The notes beneath the pieces were generated by a model. The model was not told the origin of the DNA and searched no databases. It worked only from the letters and a program-made list of their open reading frames with translations. A program made the position numbers and the translations under genes. Positions 18,456 to 27,321 of a stretch of 64,000 bases of DNA are shown in pieces (position 1 is the stretch's first letter; every line of letters begins with the position of its first letter). This DNA comes from Gordonia iterans (GTDB lineage Bacteria; Actinomycetota; Actinomycetes; Mycobacteriales; Mycobacteriaceae): assembly GCF_002993285.1 (NCBI RefSeq), contig NZ_CP027433.1, positions 1,302,001-1,366,000 on the forward strand, in the 5' to 3' direction.

Positions 18456-19328
18456 GTGGCTGTTTTGGACGAAGACGAACTGATCACCGCACTCGAGAAG
18501 TCGCTCTCCACTCTCGCGGAGGAGCACGCCGAGGCGGCCGAAGACTGGATGCCGCACGCGTGGGTGCCCTGGAGCAAGGGGCGCAACTTCCGGTTCCTCG
18601 GCGGTGAGGACTGGGATCCGAGCGAGGCCGGCCTCAACGAGACGGCCAACGCCGCTCTTCTCGCTCTGCTGCTGACCAAGGACAACCTCCCGTCCCAGCA
18701 CCGCATCCTGGCCCTGCACTTTCCGGCCTTCTCCGATTGGCGGCAGCTGATCGGCGTCTGGACCGCGGAGGACAACCGCCACGCGATCGTCCTGCGCGAC
18801 TACTTGGTGGTGACCCGCTGCCAGGACCCGGTCGAGGCGGAGAACCGCCGCCGGATCCACGTCGTCAAGGGCTGGAAGCAGAGCCCCGAGGAGTCCGACG
18901 CCGTCGGGCCGATGGACGCGCTGGCCTTGCTGGCCGTGCACGAGAACCAGTGTGTGCAGTTCATCGGCCGGCTCAAGGAGTACGCCGAGGACCCGGTCCT
19001 GATCCAGATCCTCGACAAGATCCAGACCGACGACGCGGTGCAGGCGTCGACCTTCCAGGCGTTCCTGATGGCCGGCATGGTCGCCGACCAGGAGGCCACC
19101 GTCCTGGCCGTGGACAAGGCGCTGCGGGAGATCGAGCACATCGGCTCGGACGTCGACGACTACGACGAGCAGCGCGAGTACTTCTCCGACTTCGAGGACG
19201 TCTCGACCGATGCGGCCATCGCCGCGAAGCTCGCCGACGAGCTGAAGCTGGAGAGCGTTCAGGAACTCAGCGATGAGGCCGAGGCGGCGCGCCAGCGCAT
19301 CCTGAAGCTCGCCAAGGGCGAGGTCTGA
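18456..19328 (+). CDS. Acyl-ACP desaturase-like protein (DesA2 type)
   Basis: The 290-aa protein belongs to the ferritin-like acyl-ACP desaturase family and matches Rv1094 (DesA2) by position between glyA and phoH. The first diiron motif region WTAEDNRHAIVLRDYL keeps ExxxH (EDNRH). By eye alignment to plant desaturases, the region that should read DEKRHE reads DDAVQAST, so the second His ligand is missing, and the first Glu region reads LLTKDN. It may not be an active desaturase. A hairpin terminator follows. Confidence 0.85.
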   Translation: MAVLDEDELITALEKSLSTLAEEHAEAAEDWMPHAWVPWSKGRNFRFLGGEDWDPSEAGLNETANAALLALLLTKDNLPSQHRILALHFPAFSDWRQLIGVWTAEDNRHAIVLRDYLVVTRCQDPVEAENRRRIHVVKGWKQSPEESDAVGPMDALALLAVHENQCVQFIGRLKEYAEDPVLIQILDKIQTDDAVQASTFQAFLMAGMVADQEATVLAVDKALREIEHIGSDVDDYDEQREYFSDFEDVSTDAAIAAKLADELKLESVQELSDEAEAARQRILKLAKGEV

Positions 19329-19361
19329 GTCGGCGTCACGTAACGCAACGTTCACCGACAC

Positions 19362-19390
19362 GCGGCCCGGAGGTCTGACCTCCGGGCCGC
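19362..19390 (+). terminator. Hairpin terminator after the desaturase-like gene
   Basis: GCGGCCCGGAGGTC (19362-19375) and GACCTCCGGGCCGC (19377-19390) are perfect 14-base arms around one base; the innermost pairs must open to form the loop. It lies 34 bases after the stop codon and well before phoH. Confidence 0.75.
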
Positions 19391-19586
19391 CGTCGCGCGT
19401 AGCGTCAGCATCGACGGGCCGTGGGGAAGCGGTTCGTCCCGGGAGGTTCGATTCGTGGACAACGTGGGAGTCACGAGAGGGCCGGCCCCGGTCCTCGTCC
19501 GGTTCGGATAGACCGAACAGGACGGCGATCCGGCCGGCCAACAGTACTCACCTCGCGCGGGGCCGCGCGAGAACCGGGAGTCAGCC

Positions 19587-20894
19587 GTGACCGCACGCAC
19601 CTACGTCCTCGACACCTCCGTTCTGCTCTCCGATCCGTGGGCTGTGACCCGCTTCGCCGAGCACCACGTGGTTCTTCCGCTGGTCGTCATCAGCGAGCTC
19701 GAGGGCAAACGCCACCACAGTGAGCTGGGCTGGTTCGCCAGAACCGCCCTGCGCCTGCTCGACGATCTCCGGATCGAGCACGAGCGGCTGGACCTCCCGC
19801 TGCCGATCGGCCCTGACGGCGGGACGCTGCAGGTGGAGCTCAACCACACCGACCCGGCGGTGCTGCCCGCCGGCTTCCGGAACGATTCCAACGATTCGCG
19901 GATCCTGGCGTGCGCGCTGAATCTGCGAGCGGAGGGCAAAGACGTCACCCTGGTCTCCAAGGACACCCCGTTGCGCGTCAAGGCCGGTGCCGTCGGGCTG
20001 GCCGCCGACGAGTACCACGCGCAGGACGTCGTCGTATCCGGCTGGACCGGCATGGACGAGCTGGACGTGCCCGGCGGAGTGATCGACGACCTGTTCGCCG
20101 AGGGCATCGTCGACGTCGACGAGGCGCGCGACCTGCCGTGTCACACCGGGGTCCGGCTGCTCGGCACGGACGCCAGCGCCAGTGCACTGGGCCGGGTCAC
20201 CGAGACCAAACAGGTGCAGCTGGTCCGCGGCGACCGGGAGGCGTTCGGTGTGCGGGGACGCTCCGCGGAGCAGCGGGTCGCTCTGGACCTGTTGCTCGAC
20301 CCGTCCGTGGGGATCGTGTCGCTCGGCGGCAAGGCGGGCACCGGCAAGTCCGCGCTGGCCCTGTGCGCGGGCCTGGAGGCGGTGCTCGAGCGCCGGGAAC
20401 AACGCAAAGTGGTGGTGTTCCGACCGCTGTATGCGGTCGGCGGTCAGCAGCTCGGCTACCTGCCCGGCGGCGCCGACGAGAAGATGGGGCCGTGGGCTCA
20501 GGCGGTGTTCGACACGCTCGAGGGGCTGGTCTCGACCGAGGTGATCGACGAGGTGCTCTCCCGCGGCATGCTCGAGGTGCTGCCGCTCACCCACATTCGC
20601 GGCCGCTCGCTGCACGATTCCTTCGTGATCGTCGACGAGGCGCAGTCGCTGGAGCGCAACGTGCTGCTGACCGTGCTCTCGCGGCTGGGCTCGGGTTCGC
20701 GCGTGGTCCTCACGCACGACGTCGCCCAGCGCGACAACCTCCGAGTGGGTCGGCACGACGGCGTCGCCGCGGTGATCGAGAAGCTCAAGGGGCACCCGTT
20801 GTTCGCGCACGTGACGCTGACCCGTAGCGAGCGCTCGCAGATCGCGGCGCTGGTGACCGACATGCTGGAGGAGTTCGCCCCCGGGCAGGGGTGA
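19587..20894 (+). CDS. phoH: PhoH-like protein with N-terminal PIN domain (PhoH2)
   Basis: The 435-aa protein fuses a PIN ribonuclease domain (residues about 1-145; Asp8 in [12 protein letters not shown], Glu in [10 protein letters not shown], Asp in NDSNDSRIL) to a PhoH ATPase domain with Walker [14 protein letters not shown] near residue 250 and Walker B VIVDEAQ. Mycobacterial PhoH2 couples ATP hydrolysis to RNA unwinding and cleavage and is paired with an upstream antitoxin-like ORF; here the 190 bases upstream show no convincing partner. A small inverted repeat, GTTCGG/CCGAAC, lies at 19502-19518. Confidence 0.93.
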   Translation: MTARTYVLDTSVLLSDPWAVTRFAEHHVVLPLVVISELEGKRHHSELGWFARTALRLLDDLRIEHERLDLPLPIGPDGGTLQVELNHTDPAVLPAGFRNDSNDSRILACALNLRAEGKDVTLVSKDTPLRVKAGAVGLAADEYHAQDVVVSGWTGMDELDVPGGVIDDLFAEGIVDVDEARDLPCHTGVRLLGTDASASALGRVTETKQVQLVRGDREAFGVRGRSAEQRVALDLLLDPSVGIVSLGGKAGTGKSALALCAGLEAVLERREQRKVVVFRPLYAVGGQQLGYLPGGADEKMGPWAQAVFDTLEGLVSTEVIDEVLSRGMLEVLPLTHIRGRSLHDSFVIVDEAQSLERNVLLTVLSRLGSGSRVVLTHDVAQRDNLRVGRHDGVAAVIEKLKGHPLFAHVTLTRSERSQIAALVTDMLEEFAPGQG

Positions 20895-21065
20895 TTTCGA
20901 CTCCTTCGTCGCTCAATCATCGAGGAGAGGGGGATTTCGACTCGCTGCGCTCGCTCAATCGTCGGTCGGCTTCGCTCGCTCAATCATCGGGGCGGTCCGA
21001 CTTCGACTCCTTCGTCGGGGCGGTCCGAATTCGATGATTGAGCGAGCGAAGCGAGTCGAAATCGG
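20893..21065. repeat. Dispersed palindromic repeat cluster
   Basis: Several copies of a repeat of the form GATTTCGACTCGCT-GCGCTCGCTCAATC lie head to tail and inverted. The outer pair, 20933-20960 and 21036-21063, are 28-base inverted copies differing at one position; shorter pieces (ACTTCGACTCCTTCGTCG, GGCGGTCCGA) recur between. It fills the space between the convergent phoH and methyltransferase genes and could fold into a large hairpin that acts as a terminator. Confidence 0.85.
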
Positions 21066-21078
21066 GTGGCGCGCCTCT

Positions 21079-21693
21079 CTACGCGGGCGGTCCGGCGAGG
21101 CGCAGGATTGAGACCGCCCAGTCTGATTCTGGGCTCCACGGGCGGACGTCCCAGGTGCCGAGCCGTAGATCCAGGCGGAGGCCGGCGTCGGCGACCGCGG
21201 CGTCGAAGGCATCCAGGCTCAGGTGACGGTTGGTGTGGAAGCCCACCACCAGGGGTGCGTCGTCCGCGAGGTGCGCGGCGAGCCGGCGTAGCACCTGCAC
21301 CTCGGTATCGGGGGCGATGAACACCATGACGTTGCCCGCGCAGACGATCGCGTCGAACTTCCCGTCGACACCCCGGGCGGGAAGATCGAGTTCGGCCAGA
21401 TCGCCGACCAGCCAGGTGGGACCCGGATGGTCGGCTTCGGCCGCGGCGATCAGCTTGGGGTCGACGTCCACGCCGATCACGTCGTGTCCGGCCGCGTAGA
21501 GATGGGCGCCGAGCCGTCCCGGCCCGCAGCCGGCGTCGAGGATTCGGGAGTGTCGCGGCACCATGGCGTCGATCAGCCGCGCCTCGCCGCCGAGGTCGTC
21601 GCCGTCGGAGGCCATCTTCCGGAATCGGTCGATGTACCACTCGCTGTGGCCGGGCTTGGTGTCGGTGATCCAGCGGGGAGGAGTCGTCGCCAT
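21079..21693 (-). CDS. Class I SAM-dependent methyltransferase
   Basis: The 204-aa protein has the SAM-binding motif I RILDAGCGPGRLGAHL at about residue 50, the acidic end of strand 2 in VIGVDVDPKLI, and motif IV-like FDAIVCAGNVMVF. The N-terminus SEWYIDRFRKMASDGDDLGGEARLIDAMV is shared with a group of actinobacterial small-molecule methyltransferases. ATG 21693 is taken as start. The substrate cannot be deduced. Confidence 0.85.
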   Translation of the reverse strand: MATTPPRWITDTKPGHSEWYIDRFRKMASDGDDLGGEARLIDAMVPRHSRILDAGCGPGRLGAHLYAAGHDVIGVDVDPKLIAAAEADHPGPTWLVGDLAELDLPARGVDGKFDAIVCAGNVMVFIAPDTEVQVLRRLAAHLADDAPLVVGFHTNRHLSLDAFDAAVADAGLRLDLRLGTWDVRPWSPESDWAVSILRLAGPPA

Positions 21694-21795
21694 ACCCCCA
21701 GCGTAGTGCCCGCGGTGAGCGTGCCCGCGTTGATTGCAGTCCGGTGACGATGGTCTCTCCGAGTGGCACGCCGGTGATTCTCTTGGCACCATGAA

Positions 21796-22707
21796 GTGGT
21801 GCTGAAGTTACTGAAGAGCCGCATGTGGCAATTGGGACTGCTGGTGTTGGCCGTGGTCGTGGCCTTCGCCTCCGGTGCCGGTGCCGCCGCCGCCAACCCC
21901 ACGACTCCGGCGCCCAGCCCGGCGCCGTCGACCACCGACGTGCAGTCGATGCTGGAGAATCTTCTGCGCGCGCTGCCCCTCCCGGGTGGCCCGAACCCCG
22001 GCAACCCGGTCGCCGACACCGGTCAGATGATCGTCGTCTCGGTGCCGGAGGCGTCGTCGACCACCGGCACGCTCACCGCGTTCGAGAAGGACGCGAACGG
22101 CCAGTGGAAGCCCGTCATCGGGCCGACCAAGGCCATCGTCGGCGAGAAGGGCGTCGGGGAGCCGCAGGACAACGTCCCGCGCACCCCGCAGGGCACCTTC
22201 CCGCTCGATCAGGCCTTCGGACGCCAGGACAATCCGGGCACCAAGATGCCGTACAAGAAGGTCGACGCCCAGGACTGGTGGGACTCCAACATGCAGTCGC
22301 CGACGTACAACCGAATGGTCCGTCAGCCGAACAGCCCCGGCGGTGACAGCGAGAACCTGTACAACACCGGCCCGATGTACGACTACGCCGTCAACATGGC
22401 GCACAACCCGTCGAACACGCCGGGCAAGGCCTCGGCGATGTTCTTGCATGTGACCGACGGCAATCCGACACTCGGCTGCGTCGCGATCGAGCGCGAGAAG
22501 ATGGTCGAGATCCTCAAGTGGCTCGACCCGGCCAAGAACCCGAAGATCAGCATCGGCGTGAACAAGTCGACGCCGGCCGACGTCGGGGACGCGCCGTCGT
22601 TGACCGGGCCGCAGGGTGACCCGCTGTCCGGCGACGCACTGACCGGGATTCTCGACCAGTTCGCCCCGTTGATCCCGCAGCTTCTGGAGTCGGTGACCGG
22701 CTCGTAG
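21796..22707 (+). CDS. Secreted L,D-transpeptidase-like protein
   Basis: The 303-aa protein begins with a signal peptide (basic start, LGLLVLAVVVAFASGAGAAAA) and a Pro/Ala-rich linker. The core holds MFLHVTDGNPTLGCVAIERE, which lines up with the YkuD active-site pattern HxxG...SxGC[IV]; the Cys and the upstream His are present but the usual Ser is Thr and the Arg after Cys-Val is replaced by Ala. It would act in the periplasm or cell wall on 3-3 peptidoglycan cross-links. Two adjacent GTG codons (21796, 21799) compete as start. Confidence 0.7.
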   Translation: MVLKLLKSRMWQLGLLVLAVVVAFASGAGAAAANPTTPAPSPAPSTTDVQSMLENLLRALPLPGGPNPGNPVADTGQMIVVSVPEASSTTGTLTAFEKDANGQWKPVIGPTKAIVGEKGVGEPQDNVPRTPQGTFPLDQAFGRQDNPGTKMPYKKVDAQDWWDSNMQSPTYNRMVRQPNSPGGDSENLYNTGPMYDYAVNMAHNPSNTPGKASAMFLHVTDGNPTLGCVAIEREKMVEILKWLDPAKNPKISIGVNKSTPADVGDAPSLTGPQGDPLSGDALTGILDQFAPLIPQLLESVTGS

Positions 22708-22728
22708 AGTCGCCGGCCGTTTCCCCGC

Positions 22729-22765
22729 CCGGGGCCGTGTGCAGCTGTTCTGCGCGCGGCCCCGG
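22729..22765. terminator. Bidirectional hairpin terminator
   Basis: CCGGGGCCGTGTGCAG (22729-22744) and CTGCGCGCGGCCCCGG (22750-22765) form a 16-pair stem with two G-U wobbles around CTGTT. It sits between the convergent transpeptidase-like and PIG-L genes. Confidence 0.8.
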
Positions 22766-22783
22766 TGCGCATCTCGGGGCGGC

Positions 22784-23461
22784 CTACGCCGACCGGACCT
22801 GGGTGAATCCGGCGGCGTGTGCCGCGGGGAAGCCGTCGATCGGGCCGGTCCCCATCGACACTACTGCCCGGGCCTGGTCGACGACCGGCGTCTCCGGGTC
22901 GAGGACCTCGAGGTAGACCTTGTGCTGGCAGAGTGACGTCACCGCTTGGTCGACGAAGCCGTCGACGTCGACGGCGTGCGTGGATCCCGGGCCGTTGACG
23001 AACAGCGCGCGCGGCGGGTCGGTCAGCGCGTCGTAGGCGTCCACGACGGCGGCGGCGAACTCCATGTGATCGCGCTGGTTCGGGAATCCGGGTCCCCACT
23101 CGGGCCCGCCGTAGGTCGCTACGACCAGGTCCGGGGCGAGCCGTTCGACGGTCTCGGCGACCTTCGCGCGCAACTCCGGCGTGTTGAACACCTCGCTGTC
23201 CGGGAAGCCCCAGAACTCGACATGGTCGACGCCGACGACTGCTGCCGAGGCGCGTTGCTCCTCCTCGCGCAGCGGACCCGCCTTCTCCGGCGGCATTCCC
23301 TCTATGCCCGCCTCGCCCGAGGTGGCCAGGGCGTACGAGACGTTCTTGCCCTCGGAGGTCCACCGCGCCACCGCGGCGGCCATGCCGTACTCGGGGTCGT
23401 CGGGGTGTGCGACGAGGATCAGGGCACTGGACCAGTCGGTCGGGAACTCGGCGACGCTCAT
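22784..23461 (-). CDS. PIG-L/LmbE family deacetylase
   Basis: The 225-aa protein has the LmbE zinc motif VAHPDDPEYG at residues about 18-27 and the third-ligand region NQRDHMEFAAAVVDAY near 126. In this family zinc-dependent deacetylation of N-acetylglucosaminyl substrates is usual, including mycothiol intermediates. It differs from Mca in the window (AHPDDPE versus AHPDDES) and is shorter. The particular substrate is not evident. Its own transcription unit runs toward the terminator at 22.7 kb. Confidence 0.88.
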   Translation of the reverse strand: MSVAEFPTDWSSALILVAHPDDPEYGMAAAVARWTSEGKNVSYALATSGEAGIEGMPPEKAGPLREEEQRASAAVVGVDHVEFWGFPDSEVFNTPELRAKVAETVERLAPDLVVATYGGPEWGPGFPNQRDHMEFAAAVVDAYDALTDPPRALFVNGPGSTHAVDVDGFVDQAVTSLCQHKVYLEVLDPETPVVDQARAVVSMGTGPIDGFPAAHAAGFTQVRSA

Positions 23462-23486
23462 GGTCCCGACGGTACTCGGCGCGCGG

Positions 23487-24047
23487 TCAGGCGACGAGGG
23501 AGTCGGGCGTCAAAGTCACCGGGAACGGCTCGGTGACCGAGAACTGCTCGGCTCCGGTCGCGTGTGCCGTCTCGATGTACTCGCCGTCGTGCAGAGCCCA
23601 CGCGGTGATCGACGGCTCGTCGGGATCGACCACCCAGTACTGCGGGCAGCCGGCGCGAGCCAGGCGGTCCTTCTTCACGGCGAGGTCGATGGCGCGCGTG
23701 GACGGAGAGAGGATCTCGATGGCGAGCAGCGGTGGGCCGGGAAGATTGCGGTCGGTGAGATCGGCCTTGCGCGCGACGACGAGGTCCGGCTGAATCACGG
23801 TGTGATCGTCCAGTACGACGTCGAACGGTGCCGGGAGCACCTCTGCACCCTCAGGGCACTCGGGTAACAGCGCCACCGTCAATCGGGCCACGGCTCGCTG
23901 GTGCTTGGTGACGGGAGCGGGGCTCACGATGAGGACCCCGTCGACGAGTTCATAGCGATGCCCGTCGTCGGGCATCGTCTCCAGGTCGGCATACGTCAGC
24001 GGACGTCCGTACGGCAGTCCGTGCGCCTGGGTGGTCATGGCTGTCAT
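23487..24047 (-). CDS. Uma2 family protein (PD-(D/E)XK nuclease fold)
   Basis: The 186-aa protein matches the Uma2/DUF820 family: LTYADLETMPDDGHRYELVDGVLIVSPAP near the N-terminus, then VIQPDLVVA (the PD of the fold) and LLAIEILSPSTRAIDLAVKKDRLA (the E-xK), followed by YWVVDPDE. The family folds like restriction endonucleases and is widespread, often in many copies, but a cellular role is not settled. ATG codons at 24047 and 24038 are both possible starts. Confidence 0.9.
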   Translation of the reverse strand: MTAMTTQAHGLPYGRPLTYADLETMPDDGHRYELVDGVLIVSPAPVTKHQRAVARLTVALLPECPEGAEVLPAPFDVVLDDHTVIQPDLVVARKADLTDRNLPGPPLLAIEILSPSTRAIDLAVKKDRLARAGCPQYWVVDPDEPSITAWALHDGEYIETAHATGAEQFSVTEPFPVTLTPDSLVA

Positions 24048-24075
24048 CGTAGTGTTTCGGCCCGTCGCTGAGCGC

Positions 24076-25485
24076 CTACCGCTCGCGGTCGAGGTTGGCC
24101 ATCTTCAGGACGTCGAGGCGGCGATCCAACTCCTCCTCGGTGAGGGCGTCTCCGATCAGGCCGCGGTCGAGCACGGTCTGCCGGATGGTCTTGCCTTCCT
24201 TGAGCGCTTGCTTGGCGACGGCCGCGGCCTCCTCGTAGCCGATCGCGCTGTTGAGCGGGGTGACGATCGACGGACTCGACTCGGCCAGCGTGCGCAGCCG
24301 CTCTTCGTTGGCGACCAGGCCGCTGATGCAGCGGTCGGCGAACAGGCGGGAGACGTTGGCCAGCAGGGAGATCGACTCCAGGACGTTGCGCGCCATCATC
24401 GGGATGTAGACGTTGAGCTCGAAAGCGCCGTTGCCGCCGCCCCAGGTGACGGCGGCGTCGTTCCCGATCACCTGCGCGGCGACCTGAGTCACGGCTTCGG
24501 GGAGCACCGGATTGACCTTGCCCGGCATGATCGAGCTGCCCGGCTGCAGATCAGGGAGCAGGATCTCGCCGAGGCCGGTCAGCGGTCCCGAGCCCATCCA
24601 GCGGACGTCGTTGGCGATCTTGGTCAGCGACACGGCGACCGTCTTCAGTTGGCCGGACAGTTCGACGAGCCCGTCGCGCGCGGCCTGCGCCTCGAAGTTG
24701 TCCTGCGCAAGCTGGAGGGCGTCGACGCCGGTGAGGCGCTGCAGCTCCGCGACCACTTTGGTGCCGAAGCCAGCGGGTGCGTTCAGGCCGGTGCCGACCG
24801 CGGTGCCGCCGATCGGCAGTTCGCCGACGCGGAGCAGCGTCGAGGTCACGCGCTCGATCCCGGCCTCCACTTGCCGGGCGTACCCGCCGAACTCCTGGCC
24901 GAGGGTCACCGGGACCGCGTCCATCAGGTGGGTACGGCCGCTCTTGACCACGGTGCGCCACTGGTCGGACTTCACGCCGAGCTCGTCGGCGAGGTGCTGC
25001 AGCGCGGGCGTCAGATCCTTGACCACGGCTTCGGTCGCGGCCACGTGCGTCGCGGTCGGGAAGGTGTCGTTCGACGACTGCGACATGTTCACGTCGTCGT
25101 TCGGATGCACCTCGATGCCACTGCGCTTGGCGATCGACGCGATCACCTCGTTCGCGTTCATGTTGGAGCTGGTGCCCGAGCCGGTCTGGAACACGTCGAT
25201 CGGGAACTGGTCGTCGTGCTCGCCGTCGGCGATCTCCATCGCGGCGGAGACGATCGCGTCGGCCTTGGCGGCATCGAGCAGGCCGAGCTCTTTGTTCACC
25301 GTGGCGCACGCCGCCTTGAGCAGTCCCATCGCGCGGATCTGGGTGCGCTCGAGCGGTCGGAACGAGATCGGGAAGTTCTCCACCGCGCGTTGCGTCTGCG
25401 CCCGCCACAACGCGTCGGCGGGGACCTTCACCTCACCCATGGTGTCGTGCTCGATGCGGTACCGGGTCTCCTCGGACTGGGTCAT
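24076..25485 (-). CDS. fumC: Fumarate hydratase, class II (FumC)
   Basis: FumC interconverts fumarate and malate in the TCA cycle without a metal cofactor. The 469-aa protein has the superfamily signature [12 protein letters not shown] (catalytic Ser loop) near residue 318, [15 protein letters not shown], and [11 protein letters not shown]. Length is normal. It is Rv1098c in the syntenic block. A second, unrelated class I fumarase lies 3 kb downstream on the same strand. Confidence 0.98.
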   Translation of the reverse strand: MTQSEETRYRIEHDTMGEVKVPADALWRAQTQRAVENFPISFRPLERTQIRAMGLLKAACATVNKELGLLDAAKADAIVSAAMEIADGEHDDQFPIDVFQTGSGTSSNMNANEVIASIAKRSGIEVHPNDDVNMSQSSNDTFPTATHVAATEAVVKDLTPALQHLADELGVKSDQWRTVVKSGRTHLMDAVPVTLGQEFGGYARQVEAGIERVTSTLLRVGELPIGGTAVGTGLNAPAGFGTKVVAELQRLTGVDALQLAQDNFEAQAARDGLVELSGQLKTVAVSLTKIANDVRWMGSGPLTGLGEILLPDLQPGSSIMPGKVNPVLPEAVTQVAAQVIGNDAAVTWGGGNGAFELNVYIPMMARNVLESISLLANVSRLFADRCISGLVANEERLRTLAESSPSIVTPLNSAIGYEEAAAVAKQALKEGKTIRQTVLDRGLIGDALTEEELDRRLDVLKMANLDRER

Positions 25486-25525
25486 CAGACTGCTCCTCGA
25501 CGGTGGCGATTAGGTTTGCCTAACC

Positions 25526-26737
25526 CTAACGTGCCGGTCCGGGTCGGGGTTGTGATGCTTCCGACATCGTGCGCGCTCGGAGGAGCCGGTGCAGCACGAC
25601 GCCGACGACCAGTGCCCAGAATGCGGCGCCGACCCCTGCGAGGGTGGTGCCGGAGGCGGCGACGACGAGCGTGACCGCGGCCGGGATCCGGGCCGGCTCG
25701 TCGGCCATCGCTCCCGCGCACGCTCCGGCGAAGGCGCTCAGCAGTGCCACGCCCGCCACTGCCTGGACCACGCCGGGCGGGGCCGCGAGCAGAGCGGCGC
25801 ACAGCCCGGTGGAGACGAGCCCGAGTCCGAGGTACACCGCTCCGGTGGTGAAGCCCGCTACCCATCGCCGCTGTGGATTCGGGTCGGCGTCGGGGCCCGC
25901 GGCCAGCGCGGCGCTGATGGCGGCGAGGTTGATCGCGTGCCCGCCGAAGAGGTTGCCGAACAGGGAGCCGAATCCGCTCACGGTCAGGGCGGCGCGCCAC
26001 GGCACCTGATAGCCGAAGCCGGCCATCACCGCGACGCCGGGAACGTTCTGCGCCGCCATCGTGACGATGTAGAGGGGAAGGGCGATGCCGGTCAGCGCCT
26101 GCAGCGTCAGCGTCGGGACGGTCGGCTCCAGGTGCGGAATCCACGCCGATGCGGCTGGGACGTCGTGGTTCCGGGCGAGCGTCACCGCGATCACGACGAC
26201 CGCGGCACCGAACGCTCCCGGCACCGCCCACCGGGGCCGGGTGAGCAGGAGGACGAGCCACACCGCCAGCACCGGCGCGATCGCCGCGGGATCCTCCGCG
26301 AGCGCGGTGACCGGCGCGATACACAGCGGTAGCAGCACGCCGGCCAGCATGGCCTGGGCGACGCCGTGCGGGATGCGGGTCACCAGGCGCGCGAGAGCCG
26401 GCCACAGGCCGGTGGTGACCAGCAGGACCGCGGTGACCATGAACGCGCCGACGGCGGCGGGCCAGCCGCCGGCCACCGTCCCGGTGGTGATGAGCAGCGC
26501 CGCGCCCGGGGTGGACCAGGCGAACGTCACCGGTATGCGCAAGCGCCACGACAGTAGCATCGACGCGGCACCCATCGCGACGCTCACGGCGACCAATCCC
26601 GACGCGGCCTGTCCCGGACTCGCGCCGACCGCGCGAAGACCGGCGAGGACCACCGCGAACGACGACGTGAAACCCACCAGTGCGCACACGACACCGGCGC
26701 TCACAGGCACTGAGATCGGGGTCCGATTCATCTCCAC
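25526..26737 (-). CDS. benE: Benzoate/H+ symporter, BenE family
   Basis: The 403-aa protein has about eleven or twelve membrane segments and conserved BenE features: VTFAWSTPGAALL in the first third, PLYIVTMAAQNVPGVAVMAGFGYQVP in the middle and FGNLFGGHAINLAAISAALAAGPDA after it. BenE transporters take up aromatic acids in symport with protons. No aromatic degradation genes flank it, so the true substrate is uncertain. It is divergent from an XRE-cupin regulator and shares its operator region. The start may be M1 or M3 (26731). Confidence 0.9.
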   Translation of the reverse strand: MEMNRTPISVPVSAGVVCALVGFTSSFAVVLAGLRAVGASPGQAASGLVAVSVAMGAASMLLSWRLRIPVTFAWSTPGAALLITTGTVAGGWPAAVGAFMVTAVLLVTTGLWPALARLVTRIPHGVAQAMLAGVLLPLCIAPVTALAEDPAAIAPVLAVWLVLLLTRPRWAVPGAFGAAVVVIAVTLARNHDVPAASAWIPHLEPTVPTLTLQALTGIALPLYIVTMAAQNVPGVAVMAGFGYQVPWRAALTVSGFGSLFGNLFGGHAINLAAISAALAAGPDADPNPQRRWVAGFTTGAVYLGLGLVSTGLCAALLAAPPGVVQAVAGVALLSAFAGACAGAMADEPARIPAAVTLVVAASGTTLAGVGAAFWALVVGVVLHRLLRARTMSEASQPRPGPAR

Positions 26738-26746
26738 CTCCGGATT

Positions 26747-26780
26747 CGTTCTGTTTGCGGAACGTTCTGTTCTCGGAACG
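26747..26780. promoter_or_regulatory. Tandem inverted-repeat operators between benE and its regulator
   Basis: Two 18-base sites, CGTTCTGTTTGCGGAACG (26747-26764) and CGTTCTGTTCTCGGAACG (26763-26780), overlap by two bases. Each has CGTTC/GAACG arms, and 16 of 18 positions agree between the two. They lie between the divergent starts of benE (26737) and the XRE gene (26793), where the regulator would control both genes. Confidence 0.75.
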
Positions 26781-26792
26781 TATCATCGAGGG

Positions 26793-27308
26793 ATGGATGT
26801 GGCAGAGGTGGGGCGTCGCCTGCGGGAGATCCGCCTCGGACGTGGACTGAGTCTCTCGGAGCTGGCCCGTCGAGCGGGGGTGGGGAAGGGGTCGCTCTCC
26901 GAGATCGAGGCGGGCGGTCGGAATCCGACCGTCGAGACCTTGTACGCGCTGTGTGAACCCCTCGACGTGCCGCTGACCGCGCTGGTCGGCGAGACCTCGG
27001 GAGTGCACCCGGCGGCGGACGGTGGGATGCGCACGGTGCTGCTGTCGGTGCGGCACCTGCCGCACAGCACCGTCGAGGTGTTCCGGCTGGAGTTCCCGGC
27101 CGGCGCCGATCACGTGTCGCCGTCACACGGTTCCGGCGTGACCGAGCATCTGACTGTCGTGCTCGGACAGGTGCTCGCGGGACCGGTCGGGGCGGAGAGC
27201 CGAGTCGGTGAGGGGCAGACGCATACCTGGGTCAGCGACCGGCGTCACCGATTCGCCGCACCCGACGGACCGGCGGAGGCGGTGGTCGTGATCGTCACCC
27301 CGCGCTGA
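26793..27308 (+). CDS. XRE-family regulator with C-terminal cupin domain
   Basis: The 171-aa protein has an N-terminal HTH (REIRLGRGLSLSELARRAGV, then GKGSLSEIEAGGRNPTVETL) and a C-terminal cupin-like sensor domain (about residues 75-171) including VFRLEFPAGADHVSPSHGSG and VTEHLTVVLGQVLAG. This HTH-cupin plan is used to sense small molecules. The neighbour benE is divergent and two operator copies lie between, so it most likely represses benE and itself until an aromatic or similar ligand binds. Confidence 0.9.
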   Translation: MDVAEVGRRLREIRLGRGLSLSELARRAGVGKGSLSEIEAGGRNPTVETLYALCEPLDVPLTALVGETSGVHPAADGGMRTVLLSVRHLPHSTVEVFRLEFPAGADHVSPSHGSGVTEHLTVVLGQVLAGPVGAESRVGEGQTHTWVSDRRHRFAAPDGPAEAVVVIVTPR

Positions 27309-27321
27309 CGCGCCGCGCTCG

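Noticed and set aside
19421..19586. An antitoxin-like gene upstream of phoH, as described in mycobacteria
   Set aside because: The only frame there is Arg/Gly/Pro rich and runs deep into phoH in another frame; nothing resembles an antitoxin, so I do not call it.
24031..25674. A 547-aa open frame antisense to fumC
   Set aside because: It mirrors fumC; composition (His, Arg, Gly, Val rich, no domain) is that of a shadow.
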